Shown one piece after another: positions 16,942-24,533 of a stretch of DNA of 64,000 nt. The DNA is from Hymenobacter siberiensis (GTDB lineage: Bacteria > Bacteroidota > Bacteroidia > Cytophagales > Hymenobacteraceae). Position 1 is the first letter of the stretch, and each line of letters opens with the position of its first letter. Position numbers and translations under genes: made by a program. The stretch lies in contig NZ_JAHLZZ010000001.1 in the NCBI RefSeq assembly GCF_018967845.1, positions 2,976,001 through 3,040,000 of the forward strand. The letters are read 5' to 3'. The notes below the pieces were generated by a model. The model saw only the letters and a program-made list of their open reading frames with translations. It searched no databases and had not been told where the DNA came from.

Positions 16942-17745
16942 GTGGCGGCGGTATCTCTGTTCGGCTACTTCTTCAACACCTCCAAAAATGAAGTGACCGG
17001 CGAAACCCAACATGTTAATATGAGCGCCGCCCAGGAAATTGCCCTGGGGGTGCAGGCCGCGCCCGAAATGGCCGCCCAGTACGGCGGCGAAAGCCCCGAT
17101 GCCCGCGCCACCGCTGCCGTGCAGGCCGTGGGCCAGAAAATTATCAGCAGCACGAAGGCGGGCCAGACGCCCTACCGCTTCCAGTTCCACCTGCTGGCTG
17201 ATGACCAGACCATTAATGCCTTTGCCCTGCCGGGCGGGCAGGTGTTCATCACCCAGGGCTTGCTCAAAAACCTGACTTCGGAAGGGCAGCTGGCGGGGGT
17301 GCTGGCGCATGAAATCGGCCACGTGGTAGGTCGTCACTCGGCAGCCCAAGTGGCCAAATCGAACCTGACCCAGGGCCTGGCGGGAGCTGCTACCATTGCT
17401 TCTTATGACCCCAATAGCCCCAATAGCCCCAATAGCCCCAATAGCCCCGGTAGCTCGGTGGCCAAGGCGGCCGTAGCCGCCGCAATTGCCAAGGTTATCG
17501 GCCTGCGCTTTGGCCGAAACGATGAGCTGGAAGCCGATAAGCTGGCCGTGGACTTCACGCCCAAAGCCGGCTATGACCCCCGCGCCATGATTCAGGTAAT
17601 GAAGATGCTGGAGCAGCAGGGCGGCCGCAGCTCAACCCCCGAATTCCTGAGTACGCACCCCAACCCAGGCAACCGCATCGGCGAGCTGGAAAAGGAGATT
17701 GCGGCAGAATATCCGCAGGGCGTGCCAGCTGGCCTCAAGCAATAA
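16942..17745 (+). CDS. M48-family metalloprotease, 5' end disrupted by the IS
   Basis: The remaining frame (267 aa from GTG 16942) keeps the zinc site HEIGHVVGRHSA and the downstream ELEAD glutamate, plus the family region QEIALGVQAAPEMAAQYGG and a C-terminal THPNPGNRIGELEKEI. Intact relatives begin with an N-terminal membrane anchor or signal. Here only AAVSLFGYFF is left, because the IS ends 6 bp upstream. Whether expression persists from the GTG is unknown. A tandem 9-bp repeat encodes NSPNSPNSPNSP (17410-17454). Catalytic residues look intact, so this is a recent disruption. Confidence 0.8.
   Translation: MAAVSLFGYFFNTSKNEVTGETQHVNMSAAQEIALGVQAAPEMAAQYGGESPDARATAAVQAVGQKIISSTKAGQTPYRFQFHLLADDQTINAFALPGGQVFITQGLLKNLTSEGQLAGVLAHEIGHVVGRHSAAQVAKSNLTQGLAGAATIASYDPNSPNSPNSPNSPGSSVAKAAVAAAIAKVIGLRFGRNDELEADKLAVDFTPKAGYDPRAMIQVMKMLEQQGGRSSTPEFLSTHPNPGNRIGELEKEIAAEYPQGVPAGLKQ
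17410..17454 (+). repeat. 9-bp tandem repeat inside the M48 gene
   Basis: Four perfect copies of CCCAATAGC (17410-17445) and one diverged copy (17446-17454) encode a Pro-Asn-Ser linker shortly after the zinc motif. Because the unit is a multiple of 3, copy-number change would keep the frame. Confidence 0.9.
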
Positions 17746-17767
17746 ATCACCGATTAATCGGTGATTT
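17744..17767. terminator. 24-bp perfect palindrome containing parts of both stop codons
   Basis: AAATCACCGATT followed directly by AATCGGTGATTT. The palindrome includes most of the TAA of the M48 gene (17743-17745) and of the LON-domain gene (17766-17768). It probably acts as a compact bidirectional terminator, though there is no spacer loop and only short T-runs. Confidence 0.65.
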
Positions 17768-18401
17768 AGAAGTTAGGTGGTGTTAGGTTTTTGAAGTGGC
17801 CGTTGAGGCGCACCCGGTCTTTGAGGCGCTCGGTTTCGAGCACGACGGGCAGGATGGTATCGAGGTGCTCGCGCACCATCTCCTGGCGTTCCTGCTCGCT
17901 GGTGGTGGCCAGGAGCTGGTATTCCTGCTCGGTGCTGAAGCCGATGTGGTGGGCTACGTCGAAGATGCAGTAGTCGGGGGCCAGCTCCAGCAGGAGCTTG
18001 CGCAGGCCGAGGGCTTCGTAGAGCTGGCGCACCTGCTTGGTGATTATTTCGCGCAGAACCGGGTCGGGTACTTCGTCCTGCACCACGTCTTCGACGAGGC
18101 CGCCGGCGTAGAGCTTGCCGGGGGTCTGGCGGTAGAATTTGTTGATGCGGAACACGCCCACGGCTTTGGTCCGAATGTCGAGCTCGCCGCTGGCGTAGGT
18201 TTGCTCCACGCTGATGAGGCGCATTTCGGTGCCCAACTCGCTCAGGGAATTGTCGAGATAGGGCGAGATGCCAAAGGTGGTATTCTGCTCGATGCACTCG
18301 CGCACCAGCTGTCGGTAGCGGGGCTCGAAGATGTGCAGGTTCAGTTTTTCGCCCGGAAAAACGACCAGATTTAGGGGAAACAGCGGAATCAGGCGAGCCA
18401 T
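17766..18401 (-). CDS. LON peptidase substrate-binding-domain protein
   Basis: A 211-residue stand-alone version of the Lon N-terminal domain. It begins MARLIPLFPLNLVVFPGEKLNLHIFEPRYRQLV, the PLFPL-VLFPG-L-LHIFEPRY signature of the family. No ATPase or protease part follows, so it is likely a substrate- or partner-binding protein of unknown target. It diverges from mtgA across 155 bp. Confidence 0.92.
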   Translation of the reverse strand: MARLIPLFPLNLVVFPGEKLNLHIFEPRYRQLVRECIEQNTTFGISPYLDNSLSELGTEMRLISVEQTYASGELDIRTKAVGVFRINKFYRQTPGKLYAGGLVEDVVQDEVPDPVLREIITKQVRQLYEALGLRKLLLELAPDYCIFDVAHHIGFSTEQEYQLLATTSEQERQEMVREHLDTILPVVLETERLKDRVRLNGHFKNLTPPNF

Positions 18402-18542
18402 GAGTAGCGAAACGGATAAGGGATGTAACTACCGGCTCAACAATCGGAACCGGTGGTTGGGTTTTGGGCAGCGGGCCGGAGCCCACGGCTGATGAAGCCA
18501 CCGGCAAGGTAGGGGCGAAAGCCGAAACCCCGCCGGCCCCGC

Positions 18543-18550
18543 TACTTTTG
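18543..18550 (+). promoter_or_regulatory. -7 promoter element TACTTTTG upstream of mtgA
   Basis: TACTTTTG matches TAnnTTTG and ends 6 nt before the mtgA ATG, so transcription from it would give a leaderless or near-leaderless mRNA. No TTG -33 box is obvious. Confidence 0.45.
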
Positions 18551-18556
18551 TGCTCC

Positions 18557-19318
18557 ATGCCATCTGCCAAGCTGATTCCCGACGTTTCCGTACTGCTCAA
18601 AAAAACCGGCCGCCTGCTGCTCCAAGTAGCGGCGGCACTGTTTCTAACTTCGTTGGCCTGGGTGCTGATTTACCGCTGGGTGGCCCCGCCCGCCACCTGG
18701 CTGATGCTGGACCGCCGCGCCCACGCGCCCGTGGGGCTGGGCTACTATGGCATTCAGGAGGAGCCCCGGCACATTCGCTACCGCTTCCGCACCCTGGATG
18801 AGGTGTCGCCCAGCGTGCCCCTGGCCCTGGTGGCGGCCGAAGACCAGCGCTTCCTCATTCACCACGGCTTCGACCTCGATGCCCTGACCAGCGCGGCCAA
18901 ACGCAACTGGAACGGCGACGGCAAGCACATCGTGGGCGGCAGCACCATTTCGCAGCAGGTGGCCAAAAACGTGTTTCTGTGGCAGGGCCGCAGCTACGTG
19001 CGCAAGGCCGCCGAAGCGTATTTTACGGTTCTGATTGAGACGCTCTGGAGCAAGCGCCGCATCATGGAAATGTATCTCAGCGTGGCCGAAATGGGCGATT
19101 GCACCTTTGGGGTGGAGGCCGCCAGCCAGCGCTACTTTGGCAAGCCCGCCAGCCAGGTAAGCCCCGCCGAGGCCGCGCTGCTGGCGGGGGTGCTGCCCAA
19201 CCCGCTCCGCTTCCGGGCCTCGAACCCCGGGCCCGTAGCGCGGGCCAAGCAGCTGCGGGTGCTGCGCAACATGCGCCGCCTGGGCGGCACGCGCTACGTG
19301 GCCGAAATGCTGAAATGA
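18557..19318 (+). CDS. mtgA: monofunctional biosynthetic peptidoglycan transglycosylase
   Basis: A 253-residue GT51 enzyme that polymerises lipid II into glycan strands. An N-terminal membrane anchor (LLLQVAAALFLTSLAWVLIYRW) is followed by the catalytic domain: AEDQRFLIHHGFD with the catalytic Glu, GGSTISQQVAKN, and KRRIMEMYLSVAEMG. No transpeptidase domain follows, which distinguishes it from bifunctional PBPs. The ATG at 18557 is chosen because it gives a normal short cytoplasmic N-terminus and lies right behind the -7 element. Confidence 0.95.
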   Translation: MPSAKLIPDVSVLLKKTGRLLLQVAAALFLTSLAWVLIYRWVAPPATWLMLDRRAHAPVGLGYYGIQEEPRHIRYRFRTLDEVSPSVPLALVAAEDQRFLIHHGFDLDALTSAAKRNWNGDGKHIVGGSTISQQVAKNVFLWQGRSYVRKAAEAYFTVLIETLWSKRRIMEMYLSVAEMGDCTFGVEAASQRYFGKPASQVSPAEAALLAGVLPNPLRFRASNPGPVARAKQLRVLRNMRRLGGTRYVAEMLK

Positions 19319-19334
19319 GCCGTTGGCTGCTCGC

Positions 19335-19619
19335 TTAGCCGCGTTTGGAAATTTTGTTGAAGGTGATGCTGCGCTGCAACGTCGATTTGAAGCGCGCATC
19401 AGTGACCCGGCTTTTGGCCTGGTGCTTGGTGGCGCGGCCCTGCACACGAGCGCGCCACATGCGCCAGGATGACGCCTTCAACTCGCGGCGCATCAGCTTG
19501 ATAACGGCTTCTTCGGCGAGTCCGAACTGCGCCTCAATGGCTTCAAAAGGCGTCCGGTCTTCCCAGGCCATTTCGATAATGCGGTCGATGTCTTGGTCGG
19601 TTAAGGTTGGTTCAGGCAT
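19335..19619 (-). CDS. TIGR03643 family protein (DUF2805)
   Basis: A 94-residue protein starting at ATG 19619 (MPEPTLTDQDIDRIIEMAWEDRTPFEAIE...). The segment DRIIEMAWEDRTPFEAIEAQFGL and KLMRRELKASSWRMWRARVQGR are the hallmarks of this small family; it has a helix-turn-helix look and a very basic C-terminus (KSTLQRSITFNKISKRG). It may bind nucleic acid, but the function is unknown. A longer reading frame extends to 19745 but adds a non-conserved extension. Confidence 0.85.
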   Translation of the reverse strand: MPEPTLTDQDIDRIIEMAWEDRTPFEAIEAQFGLAEEAVIKLMRRELKASSWRMWRARVQGRATKHQAKSRVTDARFKSTLQRSITFNKISKRG

Positions 19620-19778
19620 GGGGTGGACGTTTTGTAATGGAGGTCGTTTAAGCACTGGCTGAGACATCAGTAGAACAGTCGTTGCGCCGTTTTGGCTATG
19701 TGCCGGAGCAATTAATTCAGGTTTTTTGCGAGATTGGGACATCATTTATCAGCGTAGCTTCACGCATTCAATAACCCA

Positions 19779-20246
19779 ATGGCAACTCCAAACACGATAC
19801 TCGGCCTGCTGGCCTGTCTGGCCGGTACGCACTGCGCCGCCGCCCACACACCCCCCAAAACCAGCCCGGAGGCGGCCCGCCGGGCCATTGTGCAGGTGCT
19901 CACCACCCAAACGGCGGCTTGGAACCGGGGCGATATCCCCGGCTTTATGCAGGGGTACTGGCAGTCTGATTCGCTGGTGTTCATCGGCCGCAAGGGCCCC
20001 ACGTATGGCTGGCAGCCCACCCTGGCCAATTATCAGAAAAACTACCCCGATGCCGCCGCCATGGGCAAGCTGGATTTCAGCGGCCTGCGGGTGTCGCTGC
20101 TAGCACCGAGCGCCGCGCAGGTGGTGGGGCACTGGCACCTGGCACGGCCAGCGGCGCTGGGCGATTTGCAGGGGTATTTCCTGTTGGTGTTGCGGCAGAT
20201 TGGCGGGAAATGGGTGGTAGTGGCCGACCACACGAACAGCCAATAG
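19779..20246 (+). CDS. exported NTF2-like (SnoaL/DUF4440-type) protein
   Basis: A 155-residue protein with an N-terminal hydrophobic signal (MATPNTILGLLACLAGTHCAAA) and a single NTF2-like alpha+beta barrel: AAWNRGDIPGFMQGYWQSDSLVFIG is the typical first helix/strand, and GYFLLVLRQIGGKWVVVADHT the last strands. Proteins of this fold bind small molecules; no substrate can be inferred. The signal could be a lipoprotein signal, but LAGTHC is a poor lipobox. Confidence 0.8.
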   Translation: MATPNTILGLLACLAGTHCAAAHTPPKTSPEAARRAIVQVLTTQTAAWNRGDIPGFMQGYWQSDSLVFIGRKGPTYGWQPTLANYQKNYPDAAAMGKLDFSGLRVSLLAPSAAQVVGHWHLARPAALGDLQGYFLLVLRQIGGKWVVVADHTNSQ

Positions 20247-20281
20247 GCGGCCTGCTTGTATCGACGTGCTCGGCTGTGTTG

Positions 20282-21385
20282 CTACACCACCAGCCCCAGC
20301 GCCGCCGCGTGCGCCGCGGCCGCGGCGTATTCCGCTACCAGCAGCATGGGCACGTTCTCCCGGCCCAGCTCCTCCACAATTGGCCCCACCAGCAGGGCCC
20401 GCGCTGGCACCTGCACATCCCGGATGTAAATGGCCAGAATGCGGCTGGGGTGCCGCCGCACTACTTCGCGGTAGATGCGGGCGTCTTCCTGGCCGCTGTC
20501 GCCGAGGAGCACGAAGGGCAGCTGGGGGTAGGTGGTGAGCAGGTTGTCGATTTCGTGCAGCTTGTGGGCGAAATGGATGGCGGCCGAGCCCGTGACGCCG
20601 GGCGGGGGCGTGGTTTTGGGGCGGGCAATACTCAGGTCGCGCAGCAGGAGCGGGCCAGTGGGGATTTCGTGCAGCCGCAGGAACTCAGCCAGCAGGTCGT
20701 AGAGGTTCCACGGGCTGCTGCTGACGAAGAAAAACGGGTTGTCGGGCTGGCCATTGCGGCCCCGCTGGAGCCGGCGGTAGAACTCGGCCACTCCCTCAAA
20801 CGGCTGTTTCGACTGCGCATTGCTGAACAGCACCCGGCCCAGCATTTTAAAAATATTGGTGGCACTTGTTTCGAATACCGTGTCGTCGAGGTCGGAAATC
20901 ACGCCAAACTCGGCGCTGGCGGGCGGCACCAGCACGGCGGCCTCGGTGGCAATGGCCTCGGGTGGCAGCTTCAGGAATTGGGGCAGCCGTGCCACCCGCA
21001 CCGGCACCGGGTACCAGAGGTAGGCCAGGGGCGCGGGCAGCGTGTGCGGCTCGATAACGAGGGTGAAATAGCCTTCGTCGTCGGTGGTGACGAGGTGTTG
21101 GCTGCCGTCGGGCAGTTCGGCGACGAGGTCGGCCCCGGCTACTTCGCGGCTGTTGAAGCGCCGTACCATGCTGCGGAAATTGCGCCAGCGCGAGTCGGTG
21201 GCGGTGGCGGCGGTCAGGCCGGGGTCGGCCAGGAGGCGGCCTTTGATATAGAACTTCGCGGCGGTGCCATAGCTGCGGTAAGCGTCAATCTGGAGGGGCC
21301 GCAGCCAGCCGCGCCGGGCCGAAAAGCGGGTGAATAAATGGTCGGTCCACTCGGTGAGACTGGAAAGGGCAACAGGCAGCTTCAT
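20282..21385 (-). CDS. App1-like phosphatidate phosphatase-domain protein (DUF2183)
   Basis: A 367-residue protein whose C-terminal half has the HAD-like App1 catalytic motif DLDDTVFET (about residue 180), a serine-rich VSSSPWNLYDLLAEFL motif, and LLGDSGQEDARIYREVV. The N-terminal half is a beta-rich accessory domain with a LVTTDDEGYFTL strand. In yeast App1 acts as a phosphatidate phosphatase; the bacterial substrate is unknown. No membrane helix is seen. Confidence 0.88.
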   Translation of the reverse strand: MKLPVALSSLTEWTDHLFTRFSARRGWLRPLQIDAYRSYGTAAKFYIKGRLLADPGLTAATATDSRWRNFRSMVRRFNSREVAGADLVAELPDGSQHLVTTDDEGYFTLVIEPHTLPAPLAYLWYPVPVRVARLPQFLKLPPEAIATEAAVLVPPASAEFGVISDLDDTVFETSATNIFKMLGRVLFSNAQSKQPFEGVAEFYRRLQRGRNGQPDNPFFFVSSSPWNLYDLLAEFLRLHEIPTGPLLLRDLSIARPKTTPPPGVTGSAAIHFAHKLHEIDNLLTTYPQLPFVLLGDSGQEDARIYREVVRRHPSRILAIYIRDVQVPARALLVGPIVEELGRENVPMLLVAEYAAAAAHAAALGLVV

Positions 21386-21559
21386 GGGGCAAACCTACGG
21401 CGGATAGCTGTAGCGCGGAATTTTAGTCCGCGTGGCCGCACGACAATTGAACGGCGCGGGCGACGCGGACCAAAAGTTCGCGCTACGGCGGCATGGCCGC
21501 GAATTGCCTTTTTTCGTAAAAACCCGACGCCCAAATCCAAGGCTCCTACACTGCTATCC

Positions 21560-22676
21560 ATGTCCACCGCTGCCCACCCCAAAACCCGCAAAAAGTTGCT
21601 TCAGCCGCAGGAAGAAGCGCATATTGTGTACAAAGACCCCGCCCGGCAGGCCGAAATGGCCGGCCTGCGCTACGCCACCGACCAGGGCCCCGGCTTGACC
21701 CGCAAGCCTACCCGCGCCGGCCACTTCACCTACCACGACGCGAAAGGCCAGAAAGTAAGCGACCCGAAAACGCTGGACCGCATCGCCAGCTTCGTGATTC
21801 CGCCGGCCTGGACGCAGGTCTGGATTTCGCCCTCGGCCACCACGCACCTCCAGGTAACGAGCCATGACACCCTCGGCCGCAAGCAGTACCAGCTACCACC
21901 CGGCCTGGGACGAAGTGCGCAGCCTCACCAAGTTCTCGCGCCTGCGCACCTTCGGCGAAAAGCTGGGGCCGTTGCGCGAGCAGCTCAGCAAAGACCTGCG
22001 CCGCCCCGCCCTAGACCGTGAAAAAGTGGTGGCCCTGGTGCTCACGCTCATGGACCAATCTTTTATTCGCGTCGGCAACAAGGAGTACGCGAAGAAAAAC
22101 GGCAAGTCGAAGCCCAGCTACGGCCTTAGCACCTTGCAGGATAAGCACGTCGCCATCGAAGGAGCCAAGGTCAATTTCAGCTTTGTGGGCAAAAAAGGGG
22201 TGCCGCACGATGTGACCCTGCACGATGCCCGGCTGGCTCGGCTGGTGCGCAAGTGCAAGGAAATTCCGGGCCAGCACCTATTCTAGTTCTACTCGGCCGA
22301 TGGGCAGCGCCACGCCCTGGAATCGGGTGACGTGAACGACTATCTGCACCGGCACACGGGCCTGCAGCTGTCGGCGAAGGATTTTCGCACCTGGGGCGGC
22401 ACCGTGAAAATGGTGAGCTGCCTGGAAGCCGTGCTGAACGAAGAGCCGGAGCTGGCCCCCGAAAAAGTCATCAAGAAAGCCGTGAAGGAAGTGGCAACCG
22501 GCCTGGGTAATACGCCCACGGTGTGCTCAAAATACTACATTCACCCGCAGGTAGTAGAGCTGTTCAAATCGGGTCAGCTGATTGACTGCCTGCGCGAACA
22601 CGACGCCCAGGCCCAGGCCAACGACCCGCTAACGCCAGTGGAGCGGCTGGTGCTGAAAATGCTGGTCCAGGCGTGA
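21560..22676 (+). pseudogene. DNA topoisomerase IB, frameshift plus nonsense mutation
   Basis: The combined reading (about 372 codons) matches the length and motifs of bacterial type IB topoisomerases: QVWISPSATTHLQVTSHDTLGRKQYQ, YHPAWDEVRSLTKFSRL, DVNDYLHRHTGLQLSAKDFRTWGGTV, and a C-terminal SKYYIHP with the catalytic Tyr. Two lesions break it. One extra base (C at about 21893) shifts the frame between KQYQ and YHPAW. An in-frame TAG at 22284-22286 lies in HLF*FYSADG, where relatives have Gln (CAG to TAG). Everything around is otherwise well conserved, so decay is recent or one lesion is a sequencing error. Confidence 0.88.
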
Positions 22677-22682
22677 GTTGGC

Positions 22683-22716
22683 AGCGGTGAGGCGCATCCT
22701 TACGCGCCTCACCGCT
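22683..22716. terminator. 13-bp GC-rich inverted repeat between convergent genes
   Basis: AGCGGTGAGGCGC (22683-22695) and its perfect complement at 22704-22716, loop of 8. It spans the stop codon of the minus-strand lipoprotein gene. No T-run, so it may pause rather than fully terminate. Confidence 0.5.
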
Positions 22717-24253
22717 ACTCTTCCGGCGGCTTGTCATAAGCCCGCTTGGCCGGCACGCTCTTTTGCGAGAAGCGAATGCCCCGGCCACTACCGGATGCTT
22801 GAAACTCGTCGTGGCCCGCGCCGCCGTAGATGCGGATGGCAGGTTTGCCGGCCGCGTTAGGGTCGCGCTCCTCAACCATGAACACATCGTCGCCTGCCAA
22901 GCCTTCCAGTTGAATGAGCCTGGTTTCGGCGGGCAAAAAGGTGCGGCGTAATAACGGTGCGGCTGGAGTATCGGCCGCCAATGATTCGACGATTACCACC
23001 GTCGAATCGGCGTAGCGCCGGATGGTGAACCGCTCGGCCAGCGCCGTGCCGCCGATGCGGGGACGTTTGGCCAGCATCTCGTAAAATTCATCGGCCAGGG
23101 CGGGGAGGGCGGCGCGGCGGGCTTGCAGAGCCGCAATGGTGCGCGGGCCTTCGAGGGTGAAGGCGGCGGGGGGCAGCTGGTGTACTGCCCGGGTAATCAC
23201 GGTATCGGGCAGGCGCTGCTGCATAGCCCCGGCGGCGGCCTGAAACTGGGCGCGGCTCAGGCCATTGAGGATGCGCTGGTCGAGGTAGTGGCCGGACGAC
23301 ATCAGGCCCGAGGGATTCTTATACCGGGGGGCAAACGTGGCCCAATGGCGCAGAAATACGTGGCCAATGAGCCAGCCGAGTACGCCATCATCGAGGCGGT
23401 AGAGCACCATGTCGCGGTCTTTGGGTAGGGGCACGAGGGTGGCGGGGCTGGCTTCGGTGGGGCTGGTTACGGCCCAGCTCCACTGGCCGGGGTGGCGGTC
23501 CCAGTCGCCCAGCCAGCCGTCCAGCAGGCGGGCGCGCAGCAGGTCGGCCGGGGCAAAGCGCTGCTCGGGGCTGGCGAATGCGGCGGCAAATGCCTTGGTG
23601 CTGTTGAGCACGGCGGCGGGCGGCGGGGTAATCGGGGCCACTTTTTCTTCCAGGTAGGCCAGCTGGCCCCGGAAGTGCCGCAGCGAATCGGTCTGGAAAG
23701 CCGGGTCGTCGGCCCGCACGTAGAACAGGCGCGGCGAAGCGTGCGGCACCCCGGCGGCAGCGGCCAGCGGCGGCACCACTAGGGCGGCGTAGGGGTTGGT
23801 GGAGGAGATATTATCGCGCAGCACATTCACCAGAAAGCTGCCCCGCAATAGCTCCGGCGTGGCCCGAATAGGGTCTTTATCCACGGTGCGAACCACGTAG
23901 GTGCGGCCGTCGGGGTCCGTTAGGTTCAGGCTGGTGCTATTGAAGCCGCCGCCTACTTTGCCGGGGCGCAGGCCGCCGTGCCGCACGGTGCCCAGGTGCA
24001 GCACCGGGGCCGCTACCGGGGCCGCCCAGGTGGGGCGGTGGTGCCGGCCCACCAACGCGTTGTAGAGGCTCCCGTGCCGGGCATATTGCCGGCCGGCGGT
24101 GGCCCCGCGCACGCTATCGGCCGAGGCGGGTAGGGGCGTGGTGGCAGCGAGCCGGGCATCGGACTGAAAAAACTGCCTGCGAACGCAGCCGGTACCGAGT
24201 AGCCCAGCCAGTGCGCCTCCCATCAATGTATAAAAACGCAAACGGAGGAACAT
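22715..24253 (-). CDS. lipoprotein of a three-member paralogous family (copy A), kinase-like motif order
   Basis: A 512-residue protein. The signal ends in lipobox LLGTGC. Shared with copies B and C are, in order: a Trp-rich entry (TWAAPV), a Gly-rich turn GGGFNSTSLNL with a downstream Lys in VVRTVDKDP, YLEEK, LLDGWLGDWDRHPGQWSWA, PLPKDRDMVLYRLDDG, and a C-terminal GLAGDDVFMVEE...RIYGGAGHDEF segment. Gly-loop, Lys, Glu, DRH, then an Asp-x-Gly is the order seen in atypical kinases (HipA, PI-kinase or FAM20-type), but I cannot show homology. It is likely attached to a periplasmic or outer membrane face. ATG at 24253 follows a TTG; substrate unknown. Confidence 0.7.
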   Translation of the reverse strand: MFLRLRFYTLMGGALAGLLGTGCVRRQFFQSDARLAATTPLPASADSVRGATAGRQYARHGSLYNALVGRHHRPTWAAPVAAPVLHLGTVRHGGLRPGKVGGGFNSTSLNLTDPDGRTYVVRTVDKDPIRATPELLRGSFLVNVLRDNISSTNPYAALVVPPLAAAAGVPHASPRLFYVRADDPAFQTDSLRHFRGQLAYLEEKVAPITPPPAAVLNSTKAFAAAFASPEQRFAPADLLRARLLDGWLGDWDRHPGQWSWAVTSPTEASPATLVPLPKDRDMVLYRLDDGVLGWLIGHVFLRHWATFAPRYKNPSGLMSSGHYLDQRILNGLSRAQFQAAAGAMQQRLPDTVITRAVHQLPPAAFTLEGPRTIAALQARRAALPALADEFYEMLAKRPRIGGTALAERFTIRRYADSTVVIVESLAADTPAAPLLRRTFLPAETRLIQLEGLAGDDVFMVEERDPNAAGKPAIRIYGGAGHDEFQASGSGRGIRFSQKSVPAKRAYDKPPEE

Positions 24254-24357
24254 CAAAAGCAGGCAGGGTAATTATGGTTGAGCTTTGAACGGCAAGAAGG
24301 CAGAAAAGGCTGGCTGGGGGCCATGGTTATTCCGAATAAGTAGCGAATGTCGCCCTC

Positions 24358-24509
24358 CGCGTTCGCCTCACCCCCTAGCCCCCTCTCCGAAAAGGAGAGG
24401 GGGCTATTTTGTAGTGCTTAGTTCTGGTAATCAATAATTTAGATTGCATTGCTAGGGCTAATTCCCCCTCTCCTTATCGGAGAGGGGGCCAGGGGGTGAG
24501 GCGAACGCG
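24358..24509. repeat. pair of 46-bp inverted repeats (CTCACCCC family)
   Basis: Bases 24358-24403 and 24464-24509 are inverted copies with about two mismatches. Each arm holds CTCACCCCCTNGCCCCCTCTCC and a small internal hairpin (CTCTCCGAAAAGGAGAG or its complement). The same kind of unit occurs at 32398-32562. It fills the 280-bp gap between two members of the lipoprotein trio. Confidence 0.8.
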
Positions 24510-24533
24510 AAAAGCCTATGCGTGTAACATCAG

